A stretch of 64,000 nucleotides of DNA, taken from contig CM045770.1 of assembly GCA_025200525.1 (NCBI GenBank), positions 122,799,429-122,863,428 on the forward strand. Reading direction: 5' to 3'. Positions 46,034 through 57,063 of this stretch are shown one piece after another (the first letter of the stretch is position 1; each line of letters opens with the position of its first letter). The translations under genes were made by a program, and so were the position numbers. The stretch is from Camellia lanceoleosa (Eukaryota > Streptophyta > Magnoliopsida > Ericales > Theaceae). The notes under the pieces are model-generated. The model was not told the DNA's origin. It saw only the letters and a program-made list of their open reading frames with translations, and did not search any database.

Positions 46034-46064
46034 CTAGTGATTGGGCACGTGCGTTGCACGTGGC
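46034..46064 (-). mobile_element. Helitron 3' terminus
   Basis: On the minus strand: hairpin CACGTGC, loop AAC, GCACGTG (46062-46056 and 46052-46046), then CCCAATCA and CTAG at 46037-46034, followed by T. A short GC-rich hairpin about 8-12 bases before a terminal CTRR, inserted before T, is the defining Helitron 3' end. The element must extend rightwards; I could not locate its 5' TC end. Confidence 0.72.
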
Positions 46065-47221
46065 ACATAATTTTTCATCAACTGTTAGTACTGTAATTAT
46101 TCTTATCTCTTAAATTGGTATGTGATATGTATACAAAATATGGAGACTTGTATGAGTAAAATAATCCGTATCCAAATACAACTAAGCAAGAAATGAATAC
46201 ATACTCGGCTGAAAAATTTAAATGATAAATGAGAAATTTTATAAATATAAACATTAATTTATAACTAGATTGCTGAGATTACAATCTTGCATATCTTAAA
46301 CAATAAACAGGTTTTTTAAATATGTAGTATTACACAAATATTTTTCTATCAATTTTCCATTTCAATTTTTTATAATTCGTATTTGTAATATAATTGAAGA
46401 TATGAAATTAATTGCACAATTATACAATTTTGTTTAATAGTTTATCTCATAATACAAATTTATTGAACTAACTTTTGCATATTATTTACATACTATTGGT
46501 GTAAGAATGCATTAATATTAATATGTAATATATTTTTATACATTAAGAGTTGTTGAGTTTCGTTTCTATGCTACAAATATCTTGCATGCTGAAAAATATA
46601 ACATTAGTTAGCAGTATATTTTCATTTATGTAAAAAATGTGAAATAGTTTTTTTTTTTTTTTTTTCACAAAAAAAAGAAAAGAAAATGAAATGATATTGT
46701 AGCTTAATGTTTCGATCTATATAGGAATTTCATAATTGTTTTCACAATATTTATAGATCCATGCTTATAAATGTTTGCAAGGCCACTTTTATGAAACTGT
46801 CAAGTTACATAATTTATTATGTCATCTGTAAGTAATCAACATATAACAAAAATTGATCAAAACTTTTTATTTAATGTACTTACTTTCTATATCATTGAGT
46901 TGATGCGATAATATTTGAGCGTCATTTGATTTTTTTTTCCTTGTAATTTGACTAAAATGTGTGCATGAGGTACATTATTTTTTCTTGAACTTCATAACCA
47001 ATAGGACAATTCCTTCTTCAGCTCATCTAACTTTGCTTAGAGAGCATGTTACAATAGATCTTTTGTAGTTTTTGTTTCACCATCTTCTTGTTTTTTTTCT
47101 TACTCACCATTAAAACTCATTGTAAATAAAATATTTTGTTGAGTAAGAGTTTGAGGTGATATCATATTTGTTGGGTTTTTTTTTTTTAAAAAACTTTTGA
47201 AGGTTAAAAATGTAATTAGAG
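46065..47221. other. AT-rich non-coding stretch, probably Helitron interior in part
   Basis: Strongly AT-rich, without a coding frame of note. A T-run near 46645 and another near 47165. If the Helitron end is real, at least part of this is its non-autonomous body. Confidence 0.45.
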
Positions 47222-47645
47222 TGTGCCAGTAAGGATCAATAACTCTTTACAGAAATAATAAATGTCAATCAATTAACCAGACGATTGCTTCAAAGTTCTT
47301 TTAGCCTTAATGAAGAGGACTTTCACTTGTGGCTTGTTTTAAGAGAAAATTCAGAAGAACTAATCACAAATAGTAAAAGAATGAGGGAGAAAACTGTGTC
47401 AGAAAATAAATTTCATTAAGTAAACAAGTATTTACAATTGCACCTTCGCACTTCCACAGCTTCGAAGGGAATTACAATAATGAACAGACTAACTTAGAAC
47501 TACTACTAAGAAATTGAAATTTAGTGCAGGAAAGTAAAGGGTTGGAAGGTAAAGAACTGGAAAGTAAATAACAAAAAAAGATGTAAAGTAGAATAGACTG
47601 GTTTTTGGATTTGGTTTTGGGTCTTATAAATGTAGCCATCAATGG

Positions 47646-47655
47646 CTATTTATAG
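47646..47655 (-). promoter_or_regulatory. TATA box of element D LTR
   Basis: Minus strand CTATAAATAG, preceded by CCCTCT. Confidence 0.72.
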
Positions 47656-47949
47656 AGGGAGAGGGAGAGGGAGAGGGGAGGGGGGGGGGAGGAGGGCAAC
47701 TTCCAGCAACAACTACTCAATAATCACCTAAAATTACCCACTCTTCCACCTTCATTTCCATAATCCCACCTTTATTTCCACTATCTCACATATCTCTTCA
47801 TGTCTTCCACTAAGTCACTTTGTCTATTATATTCTTCACATGTGCTTTAACTTCTTCCACCTTATCTTCCACATTCCACCATGCAAGACCACTAACTTTG
47901 TAACTTCTCTTAACTCTTGATTGATCAAGAAAGTGCCATGTGTCTTGCA

Positions 47950-48007
47950 ATAATAATAATAATAATAATAATTATTATTATTTATTATTATTATTATTAT
48001 TTATTAT
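47950..48007. repeat. (AAT)n/(ATT)n inverted repeat
   Basis: About nine AAT units followed by about nine ATT units, forming a near-perfect palindrome able to fold as a hairpin, right at the LTR start of element D. Confidence 0.92.
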
Positions 48008-48014
48008 GTCAACA

Positions 48015-48026
48015 TTACCCCCCTTG
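48015..48026 (-). promoter_or_regulatory. Polypurine tract of element D
   Basis: Minus strand CAAGGGGGGTAA immediately before the LTR start TGTTGACA. Confidence 0.75.
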
Positions 48027-49824
48027 CGACTCTTTAAAAATGATGTTTATTTGAATTTTTGAAGAGTTGAACCTAGCACAAAACTAATATGTGTAATAAA
48101 GTGCTTTGAATACCACAACGCCACCAACGAAGTGCTTCAAAGGGACACTACACTAAAGGCATATGCTTCGAATTTAATATGAGTGCTTCAAAGTGATCAA
48201 TTCAAATAAAGAAGCACCAATTTGATTTGGACACTATACATACCAATCATGTTTGGTATAAGTCATAAGTAGAAGCTTGATACTTTCTTAGGTGGCAAGT
48301 TCAAAATTTCAACATGAGACCAATTTGTAATCAATGAATGCATGCACTCATTGTGTACGGTGTCCAAAAATCATGGCTAATACTTCAATGACATGGCAAC
48401 ACTACTATGTTCATTATAAAAAAACCCTTTTCGAGGCTCTTTTGGAATCCTTTAAAGCTTCTCTGGCACGCTTTGAAGCTTACTAGAAGGTTCATTATAA
48501 AGAAGGACATACTAAAACCTCCTTGGAGCTACTTCGAAGCAAATTCAGAATGCTTAGAAGCCACTCTGAAATGATTCACAGTTTACCGCCATGTAAAAGT
48601 AGCAAATGTCTCAATTGACAGTAGCCACTATCATGGCAAAAAATTATGAGATGTCTCAAATTCTTGAAGAGTCATAATTCAAAGGAAGAAAGCCATCCTC
48701 TAAAGGTATTATAACTAGAGGGCCAAAGTCATCCTTTGAAGGTTGAAGGTGCCGATAAATAACTAAAAACATCCTTAGAAATACTCGGCAAAGCTTCGAA
48801 GGTTCACAACCACCATTTTTTTTTTCTTCGAAGCTGTTATTAATGTAAGATAAAGTGCTTCGAAGCTAAAAAATTATGGCAAAAAAGGCTTTCGAAGCAC
48901 ACACATTGACCAAAAACAAAGCCAAAATGATAGTTGTTTACATATCCACTTTGAAGACAATCTGGAGTATGAAAACGTCATGTCTAATACATAGCAAAGA
49001 TTAGCTTTTGGTCAAGAATGATGGTTTCACATTGCATGGTGGAAAACAACAAATATGTGAACTTATTGTGTTTTCTATAGAGCCTCTTCTTCCTTGGCCA
49101 ACTGTAATTTGTATTGGCCACTATTTCATATATAATCATGAAAATAGCCAGGACCATTATTATTGGTCATTTCCATGTTTCCCATTGTGAAAATGTAAGA
49201 AAAACCTAAAAAAATATATTTTCTAGACTTCGATATTTTGTTAACCATTTCATCAAAATTAAATTTTGATGCGAACCACAAATCCAAAATGGATTTTGAA
49301 CAACGAAGATATTGGTATATGGTGGTTTTGAAAATTCAAATATTTTGAGATTTTCCACATCATCAAAAAATTTTAATCCACTAGCTGTGGGTTGCTCATC
49401 ATTTTTAACCAGACTTGGTTTAAAAATATGCTCCCTAACAAGCTTTTTATGACTTGGCTCACTATAAATGGATGTATGAACCTCCCGAGTCATATATGGA
49501 ACATCATTATTAGCCATGTTTGACTCAAGAACATGCTCTTTCATTATGTTAATATCATATAAAAACGGGCTCTTGAACTCCCCGAGCCATGATGAAGTTA
49601 TTTTTTCACCAATTTCGGTCATAAAAAATTTGAAAACGTTAAAAACCCCACAAAATTTAGTCATTAAAAACTTGACAAGAAAGGTTGATAACTCATGTCT
49701 CTAATGGCAAATTTCTATATCAAGTTGATGAATTGATCCAATTAAATAGTGTATTTTTTCTTCTACCAAATACTATGATAATTAAGTAATAACTTAAAAA
49801 TTTTCTTCATCAAGAAAACGGATA
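48027..49824 (-). mobile_element. Element D internal region, partial
   Basis: Lies between the polypurine tract and the insertion point of element C at 49825. 48040-48920 is non-coding and rich in CTTCGAAG palindromes. An open stretch follows at 49206-49664. No pol domain is present, so pol would lie beyond element C, outside the window. Confidence 0.6.
49206..49664 (-). CDS. Unrecognised 152-residue open reading frame in element D
   Basis: I do not recognise this protein. It starts MTKFCGVFNVFKFFMTEIGE and contains SWLGEFKSPFLYD, HTSIYSEPSHKKLV, KPSLVKNDEQPTASGLKFFD and FVVQNPFWICGSHQNLILMK. There is no signal peptide or clear membrane span. It sits about 1.2 kb upstream of the polypurine tract, where some plant LTR elements carry an extra ORF after pol. 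It could also be a chance open stretch or a captured gene fragment. Composition is ordinary rather than repetitive, which favours past coding. Confidence 0.35.
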   Translation of the reverse strand: MTKFCGVFNVFKFFMTEIGEKITSSWLGEFKSPFLYDINIMKEHVLESNMANNDVPYMTREVHTSIYSEPSHKKLVREHIFKPSLVKNDEQPTASGLKFFDDVENLKIFEFSKPPYTNIFVVQNPFWICGSHQNLILMKWLTKYRSLENIFF

Positions 49825-51324
49825 TGTAACGCCCTAAAAAAAAAACATAAATCCATCATACAACAGATCCATAAACATAAATGAAATATCATAGATTCAT
49901 ACATTAGAGTATTCTTTACAAAATGTATTACATGTTGACAACAAAAGTAAATGCCCTACGGGCTTACAACTTTTCAAGTCAACACTTGGTTACAAGAAAA
50001 TAAGGGTTCTAACTCTTTACATATATAGCCCTCGGCTTGAATTTCATGTAATACAAAGCCAATAATACAACAAAAAAAGCCTGTAGTCTCTAAACCGCCC
50101 AAGCTAAGTCCTTGGAGGCGGCACATCTCCTATACCTGAAAATGATGTCCCATATAGGGTGAGCCAAAGCCCAGTAGAGATATGCTAAACATAATATGAA
50201 CGATAACTAAAACATTAGAATTCACCAAATAGTTAACGCAGGTAAACCAATGTACATCGATTTCATACCAATCAACATTTATACCCATGTTTCAATCCAC
50301 TTCCCTTTTATTTATCCAATTCAATTCTAGAGCATGGTGCATTATCTAACCAAACAATTTAAGTGAGACTATAGCTCATATCATCAACACTCCAATTATC
50401 CACAATTCAAAACGAGACTACAACTCATGTTATTAACACTTTAATTATCAATAATTCAAAATGAGATTACAACTCAATTAACAATGGAGTCTATCCCCTA
50501 TCTCCTCCCAAACCATGGAGTACATCCCCTATCTCCTCCCAAACAGTGGAGTACATCCCCTATCTCCTCCTATACAAGATACATATGCAATGTATTTGAA
50601 CACCTTATCATATACAATGATCATTTAACGCACATATACAATGTGTTATTTCAACCGGCATATTCAATGATATATTCCAGGTGATTAGTTTCAGTTTACC
50701 TAATCATCACATAGTGTCTACAACAATCAAGACTATCCTCCACCGATAGCCCAAAACAATTATTTCTAAACAGATAATAAATTTATTAAACAAATAAACT
50801 ATCAACAATTTCCCAGGTGAGTGATTAATCAATCCAACTACACCATTCAATCTCGATTCCATCCAATTTCATGATTTTCAAATCAATTTCATATTCCCAC
50901 AATTACTAAATTAATTATACAAATTAATCAATTACATTAAATTAGGGCACTTTTTCCCTATTCTCAAATATTGTTTCCAAGTCCACATTCTACCCATTAT
51001 ACACCACTAATCTCACTTTCAAAGACTCATAGGCACATAGAGCTCAAAATTACAAAGCCCCTCTTGCTAACATTTCAAATCTCAAACCCTAGCTTTCCAA
51101 AATTTCCATAATTCCACCATTTAATCAAAATGCCTAAAGTTTATGTCAAAGCTCATAAAAATGAGTAGTTATCCCTACCTCAAATAGAGAAGACGAACCA
51201 CACATGAGACAAACTCCAAAAGTGGCGAAATCAACTTCTATTCGGATGGAAATGGAGGTCTTGAGAAGCTCCAACACTTTAATGAAGACACAAGGGTTGG
51301 GTCTCACTAAATCAAGATCAAAAT

Positions 51325-51368
<44 letters not shown>

Positions 51369-51864
51369 CTAGAGTGAGAAGCTCTCAACTTAGGGTTTTG
51401 GAACGGTTTAGAGAGAGAAAGAGCTAAAAAAGTGATTCAAAATGGCTTCTTCTCGGATTGAAATACACACAGTTCGCTCGAGCATGGAACGCCCCGCTTG
51501 AGCGTCAGACACAGACTCCCATTCGAGCGTGAAAAAAGCACACTTCCAGTTTCTACAGACCTGTGAAAAAAATACTGAAGGCTGAAGAATCCCGCTCGAG
51601 CATTTGACTGGCCGCTCGAGCGGAGGAGTAAATGCAAAAGGGCTCGCTTGAGCGTGAGAAGTCCCGCTTGAGCGGGGAGACCAAAATCTGGGCAGTAGCT
51701 ATTTGTTTCTATTCACAACCAACCTGTTTCAAACCTGCTCAACATATCCCAAAACTTAAATACAAAGAATTCAAAGGATGGAAACAAGATAAAGACAACA
51801 ACAACATCTACGGAACCGAGTCTAGAATATAATAAATAATGGAGGAAAACCGGGATTGCTATAA
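49825..51864 (-). repeat. 3' LTR of element C
   Basis: Plus-strand ends TGTAACGCCC and GGATTGCTATAA; the minus start is degraded (TTATAGCAATCCCGG for the family type TGTAACAACCCGG). Contains short direct repeats with ATCCCCTATCTCCTCCCAAA (50493-50570), a (GA)n tract (51327-51364) and GCTCGAGCG motifs (51470-51680), including a perfect CCGCTCGAGCGG at 51612-51623. Confidence 0.83.
51327..51364. repeat. (GA)n microsatellite in element C LTR
   Basis: About 18 GA repeats. Confidence 0.97.
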
Positions 51865-51885
51865 CCTTCCCCCCTTAAAGAATTT
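51865..51885 (-). promoter_or_regulatory. Polypurine tract of element C
   Basis: Minus strand TTCTTTAAGGGGGGAAGG next to the LTR, after TTTCGGGGACGAAA, the same leader type as in element A. Confidence 0.9.
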
Positions 51886-52259
51886 CGTCCCCGAAATTAG
51901 ATACATAAGTTTCAAAATTGCAAGTTTTCAATTCTCAACATGGTTACAATACAACCTTTACCAATATGACCCAACACCGGTTGTTCCATCTCTTCTCAAG
52001 AGTGTAATTTGCAACTCAATTCAACATGCATCCCCTTGAAATTTAACAGATTTCAATACACATATTCCTTAATTCCATAACATATTCAATGTTAATAACA
52101 TATTTCCATTTCTAAAACACATTCAATATATACAATGTTAAATTAAACTCATAGTTCCGAAATTTATTCAGCAATTTCAATATTTTCATAAACTAAGACA
52201 TACACAACGTTCTTAGAGTTTATCAACAAAACAAAATTCTCATTACAAGGTCAAACATT

Positions 52260-52634
52260 AACAAACAAGTCTAGATATTTCCCTCAGACCTCTAACTCAC
52301 GTTCCCAAGTGGCTTCCTCCACTCCGTGATGTTTCCATAAGACCTTCACCAAAGGTATCGTCTTGCCTCAGAAGACTTGGTCCCGTCTATCCAAGACCCG
52401 CACCGGTCTCTCCTCATACGAGGCATCCTTATCTACCTCTAAGTTGGTCCAATCTAATACGTGTGACCGATCCGGCTTGTATTTCCGAAGCATACTAACA
52501 TGAAACACGTCATGGACTCCAGACAACTGCGGTGGTAATGCTAAACGGTAAGCAACTTCACCAATCCTCTCAAGGATCTCGAAAGGGCCAATAAATCGAG
52601 AGGACAACTTCCTACTCTTCCCAAACCTTATCAA
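52260..52634 (-). pseudogene. Integrase C-terminus and chromodomain-like tail of element C
   Basis: 52368-52634 encodes [58 protein letters not shown] and [16 protein letters not shown]. After an in-frame stop the tail continues GKTIPLVKVLWKHHGVEEAT, WEREL. This is the Tekay/Del chromovirus ending. Fairly well preserved; one stop separates the two parts. Confidence 0.9.
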
Positions 52635-52637
52635 ACC

Positions 52638-53500
52638 CTACCTAGGTGATATTTTCAGAAAGACGTGATCACCCACCTCAAATGACAAGGGTCTCCTCCT
52701 ACGATCGGCATAACTCTTTTGGTGACTCTGGGCTGTAACAAGTCTTTTACGGATAAGTTTAACTTTTTTCGTAGTCTCCCGAACCAACTCGGGGCCCAAC
52801 AAAGGTGCATCACCCACCTCGGCCCAACACACTGGAGACCTATACGGTCGGCCATACAGGGCCTCAAACGGTGCCATACCAATACTTGATTGGAAACTGT
52901 TGTTGTAGGCAAATTTTACTAAGGGCAAGTGCCTCTCCCACGACCCCCTAAAGGCAAGAACACAGCCTCGAACCATATCCTCAAGGATCTGAATGGTATG
53001 CACTGCTCGTCAGTCTGAGGATGGTAAGTCGTGCTAAAAGTCAATCTAGTGCCCAAGGCACTCTACAAACTTTGCTACAACTTAGCAGTAAAACACGGAT
53101 CCCTATCTAAGACGATCGACACTGGGACTCCGTGCAAGCTCACTATGTCCCGAATATACAAGTCGGCAAGATGATCTACCGAATCTCTTACGCGTATAGG
53201 AATAAAGTGTGCTGACTTAGTCAACCGGTCTATGACCACCCAAATAGCATCACTATCTCGTTGAGTCCTTGGAAGACCTACAACGAAATCCATTGTGACA
53301 TGCTCCCATTTCCACTCGGCTATAGGCAAGGGTTACAATAGACCCACTAGCCTCTAATGCTCGGTCTTCACTTGCTGACAAGTAAGGCACTTAGATACAA
53401 AAACTGCCACATCTTTTTTCATCCCTCTCCACCAAAACTGGCGACTCAAATCATGTTACATCTTAGTGGCTCCTGGATGCACTGTAAGACGTGAATGATG
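52638..53500 (-). pseudogene. Integrase core of element C
   Basis: On the minus strand: zinc-binding remnants (FHHSRLTVHPGATKM, CLTCQQVKTEH) near 53370-53500, then 53075-53329 with WKWEHVTMDFVVGLPRTQRD (first catalytic Asp), VVIDRLTKSAHFIPIRV and LDRDPCFTAKL (second Asp), then 52638-53003 with ILEDMVRGCVLAFRGSWERH, LPLVKFAYNNSFQSSIGMAP and FEALYGRPYRSPVCWAEVGD. A frame change falls exactly in the segment that should hold the third catalytic residue (family QSERTIQ), so the Glu is lost. Confidence 0.9.
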
Positions 53501-53506
53501 AAACTC

Positions 53507-54300
53507 TCAGAGTACTTCCTCTCGGCAAGACTCCGGCACAAACAAGCGGTCTCGGTACCACACACTCAGGTCGGGATACACAGTCAAACCTTTTTCCACC
53601 TTCCCACTGGAGATCTTTTCCCGGTGGGATTCTATCTCAAGGTAACTTCTCTGTGCCTCTAACATCCGATTCACAAGTGTAGGCTGCGCAACTACAGAAA
53701 ACAAGGTCGCATACTCAACAGATTCACCCAGAATCAAATCAAACTCACCAAGTGCACCCAACATCTCCCATTCCCGGATGGCTATACAATCTACATCACC
53801 AATGGATTTCCTACTAAGGGCATTAGCCACAATGTTGGCCTTCCCTGGGTGATAATGCAACTCAAAGTCATAGTCCTCTATAAACTCCATCCACCTCTTC
53901 TGCCTCAAGTTTAAGTCTTTTTGTGTAAACAGGTACTTCAGACTCTTATGATCCGAGAACACCTTGAATCTCTCACTATAAAGGTAGTGCCTCCAAATCT
54001 TCAAGGCAAAAATTATAGCTGCTAACTCTAGGTCATGTGTAGGGTAGTTTCTCTCATGTGTTTTCAACTGACGTGAGCCATAGGCCACTACTTTCCCCTC
54101 TTGCATCAATACACAACCCAAACCCTCTCGTGAGGCATCACAATACATTGCATAACTCAAACTCCTCTCCGGAATAATCAAGACTGGAGCGGTGATAAGT
54201 CTAACCTTAAGTTCTTGGAACAACTTTTCACAAGTCTTACTCCAAACAAATTTGACCCCTTTTTGCGTCAATCTAGTCAAAGGCTAGAGAAGTCCTTCAT
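53507..54300 (-). pseudogene. RNase H and integrase zinc-finger start of element C
   Basis: A 257-residue uninterrupted stretch, the longest credible coding frame here. It has [91 protein letters not shown] and, at the end, [14 protein letters not shown], the lead-in to the integrase zinc finger. Key acidic residues of RNase H (CDAS, the Glu in DLELAA, SDHKSL) are in place. A stop precedes it at about 54283. Confidence 0.93.
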
Positions 54301-55100
54301 AAACCTATGGTAATAACTGGCCAATCCCAGAAAACTGCGGATCTCAAAAACACTCTTAGGCTGTGCTCAATCTTGCACTGCCTCAATCTTGGATGAATCT
54401 ACAGTCACCCATTCCTCGGATACCACATGGCCTAAAAACTTAACCTTTCTTAGCCAGAACTCACACTTCCCAAACTTAGCATACAGCTTATGGGCTCTAA
54501 GTAACTCAAGCACTACTCTCAAGTGTTCCTCGTGCTCCTCCTCAGAAGGTGAATAAATCATAATGTCGTCCACAAAAATGACTACGAAACGATTTAAGAA
54601 CTCTCAGAAGATCCGGTTCATCAAGTCCATAAACACAGCCGGTGCATTGGTGAGCCCAAAAGGCATCACCAGAAACTCATAATGGCCATATCGCGTACAG
54701 AATGCCGTCTTTGGGATATCTTCCTCCCGTTCACTCAACTGATGGTAACCCGATCTCAAGTCTATCTTAGAGAAACAACGGGATCCTTTCAACTAGTCAA
54801 ACAGATCATCTATATGAGGCATAGGGTACTTGTTCTTAACTGTAGCCCGGTTCAATTTTCGGTAATCAATGCAAAGTCTCAAAGCCCCATCTTTCTTTTT
54901 AGCAAAGACGGCCGGTGCCCCCCAAGGCGAAGTACTAGGGCGAATAAAACCCTTACCTAGTAATTCTTGGAGTTGAATCTTCAACTTACTTAACTCGGCT
55001 GGGGCAAAACGATACGGTGCCATAGAAATTGGTGTCGTGTCAGGCACTAAGTCAATAGAGAACTCGATCTCTCGATGGGGTGGCAAACTAACAACATCCT
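54301..55100 (-). pseudogene. Reverse transcriptase of element C
   Basis: Three open parts: 54793-55281 (back half) with [40 protein letters not shown]; 54604-54792 with [54 protein letters not shown]; and 54367-54573 with the catalytic [33 protein letters not shown]. The breaks are single stops, in FFDQ (TAG at about 54794) and near 54600 and 54366. All main motifs are intact otherwise, so C is better preserved than A. Confidence 0.92.
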
Positions 55101-55284
55101 TGGGAAAGACATCCGAGTACTCACAAACCACTCTTGGCAACTCAGTCCAGCTCTCATCACACTCACTACTCATACAGCTAGCGAGAAGACAACTAAGCTC
55201 ACTCCGCCCTCGCAGATCATACACAGGTAGCAAGACTCTACCAACCCGATCTTCCAAGAAATGAAAACAATCCCTGCTCAAGGT
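55101..55284 (-). pseudogene. Protease-RT linker of element C, truncated
   Basis: Contains [20 protein letters not shown] and [20 protein letters not shown], the standard linker. The retropepsin itself is cut away by the family-B LTR that begins at 55285. Confidence 0.88.
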
Positions 55285-57063
55285 TGTAGACGTCCCTGAA
55301 CGTCCCGGGAGGGAATCCCGTTTTGTTCATTGGGCTCACTACAGTTCAGGACTCAATGTCACGGTCCTGTATCTAATCTCGCAGAGTGCAATGCAAGACC
55401 GATGAGTCATCAAAGAGTCCAAATCCGGCAAATCATTTTTTAAAACAGATTTTTTTTGAAAGAAGTGTCAAATATGGACTGCTTTGCCATATACAGAGTC
55501 GCTACCTAAATATTTTATTTTGGGGGAGAATTTAGGAAACCCTGACTCGTTGCCTAAGGCCACGTGCCCATCATCACCAAAGTTGCCTCGGCTCAGGAAC
55601 TTGGGTACGATTAGGGAAGGTCACTTTGTGAGTACCCCTGCTCGCCCGATCAAAGATCGGCCCCCTACTAACCATGATATCGAGTTTTGAAAACATATGT
55701 GCTCTTATTCCGGTTATTAGCCTAGAATTACTTTATGATGCGCACAGCATACAAGTATAGACTAGGTCGCCTGAATTGAAACAAAACATCTCATGTTTGT
55801 TTTGAAAAACGGTTTGAAGATGCTACTCGCAAGTAGGCTAAGACATGGAATTTGCCACCCTCGGGTGGGCTTAGAAAACATGATCTTGCCACTCTCAAGT
55901 GGGCTTAAAACTCTCAGTTGGTGAATTGTTCAAATTCAAATAACCCAACCTTCACCCACAGGCATTCAGGTAGTTATATCACACAAACACATAGCCTCAT
56001 GGTAAGCATGTTATCATGGCAGTCACTCACACACATGCAAGGATGCTAAAGCATAAATACTTACCGAGTACTCCAAGCCAAAGAAAGAATCTAATTAAAA
56101 ATCATGCATGAATCCTAACTATGCTGAAATGCCTAATGCAACACATGCAAAATGCAACTAAGATGGACTCGGCTATTCTAAACATAGCATATGAAATGCA
56201 ACAGATAGCATGTATTTAACTTGGAATTGAAATACAATGCAGTTAGTATGATGCGCCGAGCCCGGTGCATGCAATACAGATGAATGAATGCAAATATACG
56301 AACATATAGATGCTAATTGAAACATGCCCTAAAACTAACCATCATAAGCTGGTAAATAAAAGGGAGAAAGACGTGGGGTTGGAAGACATGCATCACACAC
56401 ATGCACACTTATTACAACATTGTCCTCTCGCAGAGGGTCCGAATAAATATTACACAACCAAAATGAATAACTAATTATTACACAACACTAGCTAATTAAT
56501 AAATTAACTAAGAAAGCGAGTAAACTAGCATGCAATGCCACATGAAGTAGATTGCCTCAGCTCTGTTCGGAATGATGAAAGATGCATGCATGCATGCTCG
56601 AGTCGCTTTGTCGGGAAATCCATCGCGATGCCCCGATTTGCCTCTGCTTACATCGGGTCTCGAATCTTCAGACAAAGCTCTAGAAGGCTACTTGACCGCT
56701 TTTGCCGGTCTCCTATTTTGTCGGCAGAGAGCGAGAAAGAGGCATGGCAAAGTATTTTCAACATATGTATTCACAACCCCTCTCCCCGTTATTGCATGAG
56801 CTCTAGGGAGTGTAATCCTCGATCCTCGTGCCACCAATCACGTATCTCGATGCATGATGGCCGAGGAGTCGAATTGCATGACTCAATGTGAAATGAATGC
56901 ACAAATGGACACCTGAAACCAACAACTCTATCATGGACAGTCAATAGTGTCGGCGACCGGGAATTGAAGCACGTTTCGTCACTTTGAGTACGAAACGTCC
57001 CTCGTTTCTCGTATTTGGACTAAACCCTATTCCAAACACAATGCAATATACATGGCATGCACG
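55285..57063 (-). repeat. B3: family-B LTR, interrupted
   Basis: Begins TGTAGACGTCCC. Matches B1 (5357-7230) in order, including TGGACTGCTTTGCC, the GAGTCGCTACCTAAATATTT block, GCCGAGCCCGGTGC and the hairpin at 56971-56998. It stops at 57063, where a second family-B LTR begins, so the rest should lie right of the window. Confidence 0.83.
56971..56998. other. Conserved bulged hairpin in B3
   Basis: ACGTTTCGT, bulged C, ACT, loop TTG, AGT, ACGAAACGT. Relative to 7159-7186 one A-T pair has become G-C, keeping the stem. Confidence 0.72.

Larger units (their letters stand above)
47222..48014 (-). repeat. LTR of element D
   Basis: Minus-strand LTR starting TGTTGACATAATAA at 48014 and ending near 47222 (TTACTGGCACA). 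Support: it abuts a polypurine tract (48015-48026) and has a canonical minus-strand TATA box about 360 bp inside. It includes a G/A-rich tract (47655-47695) and the ATT/AAT inverted repeat at 47950-48007. Confidence 0.7.

Noticed and set aside
47655..47695. G-rich tract as a quadruplex element
   Set aside because: GGGAGAGGGAGAGGG followed by a run of G could fold as a quadruplex, but it is a simple GA/G repeat in the LTR and nothing else supports function.
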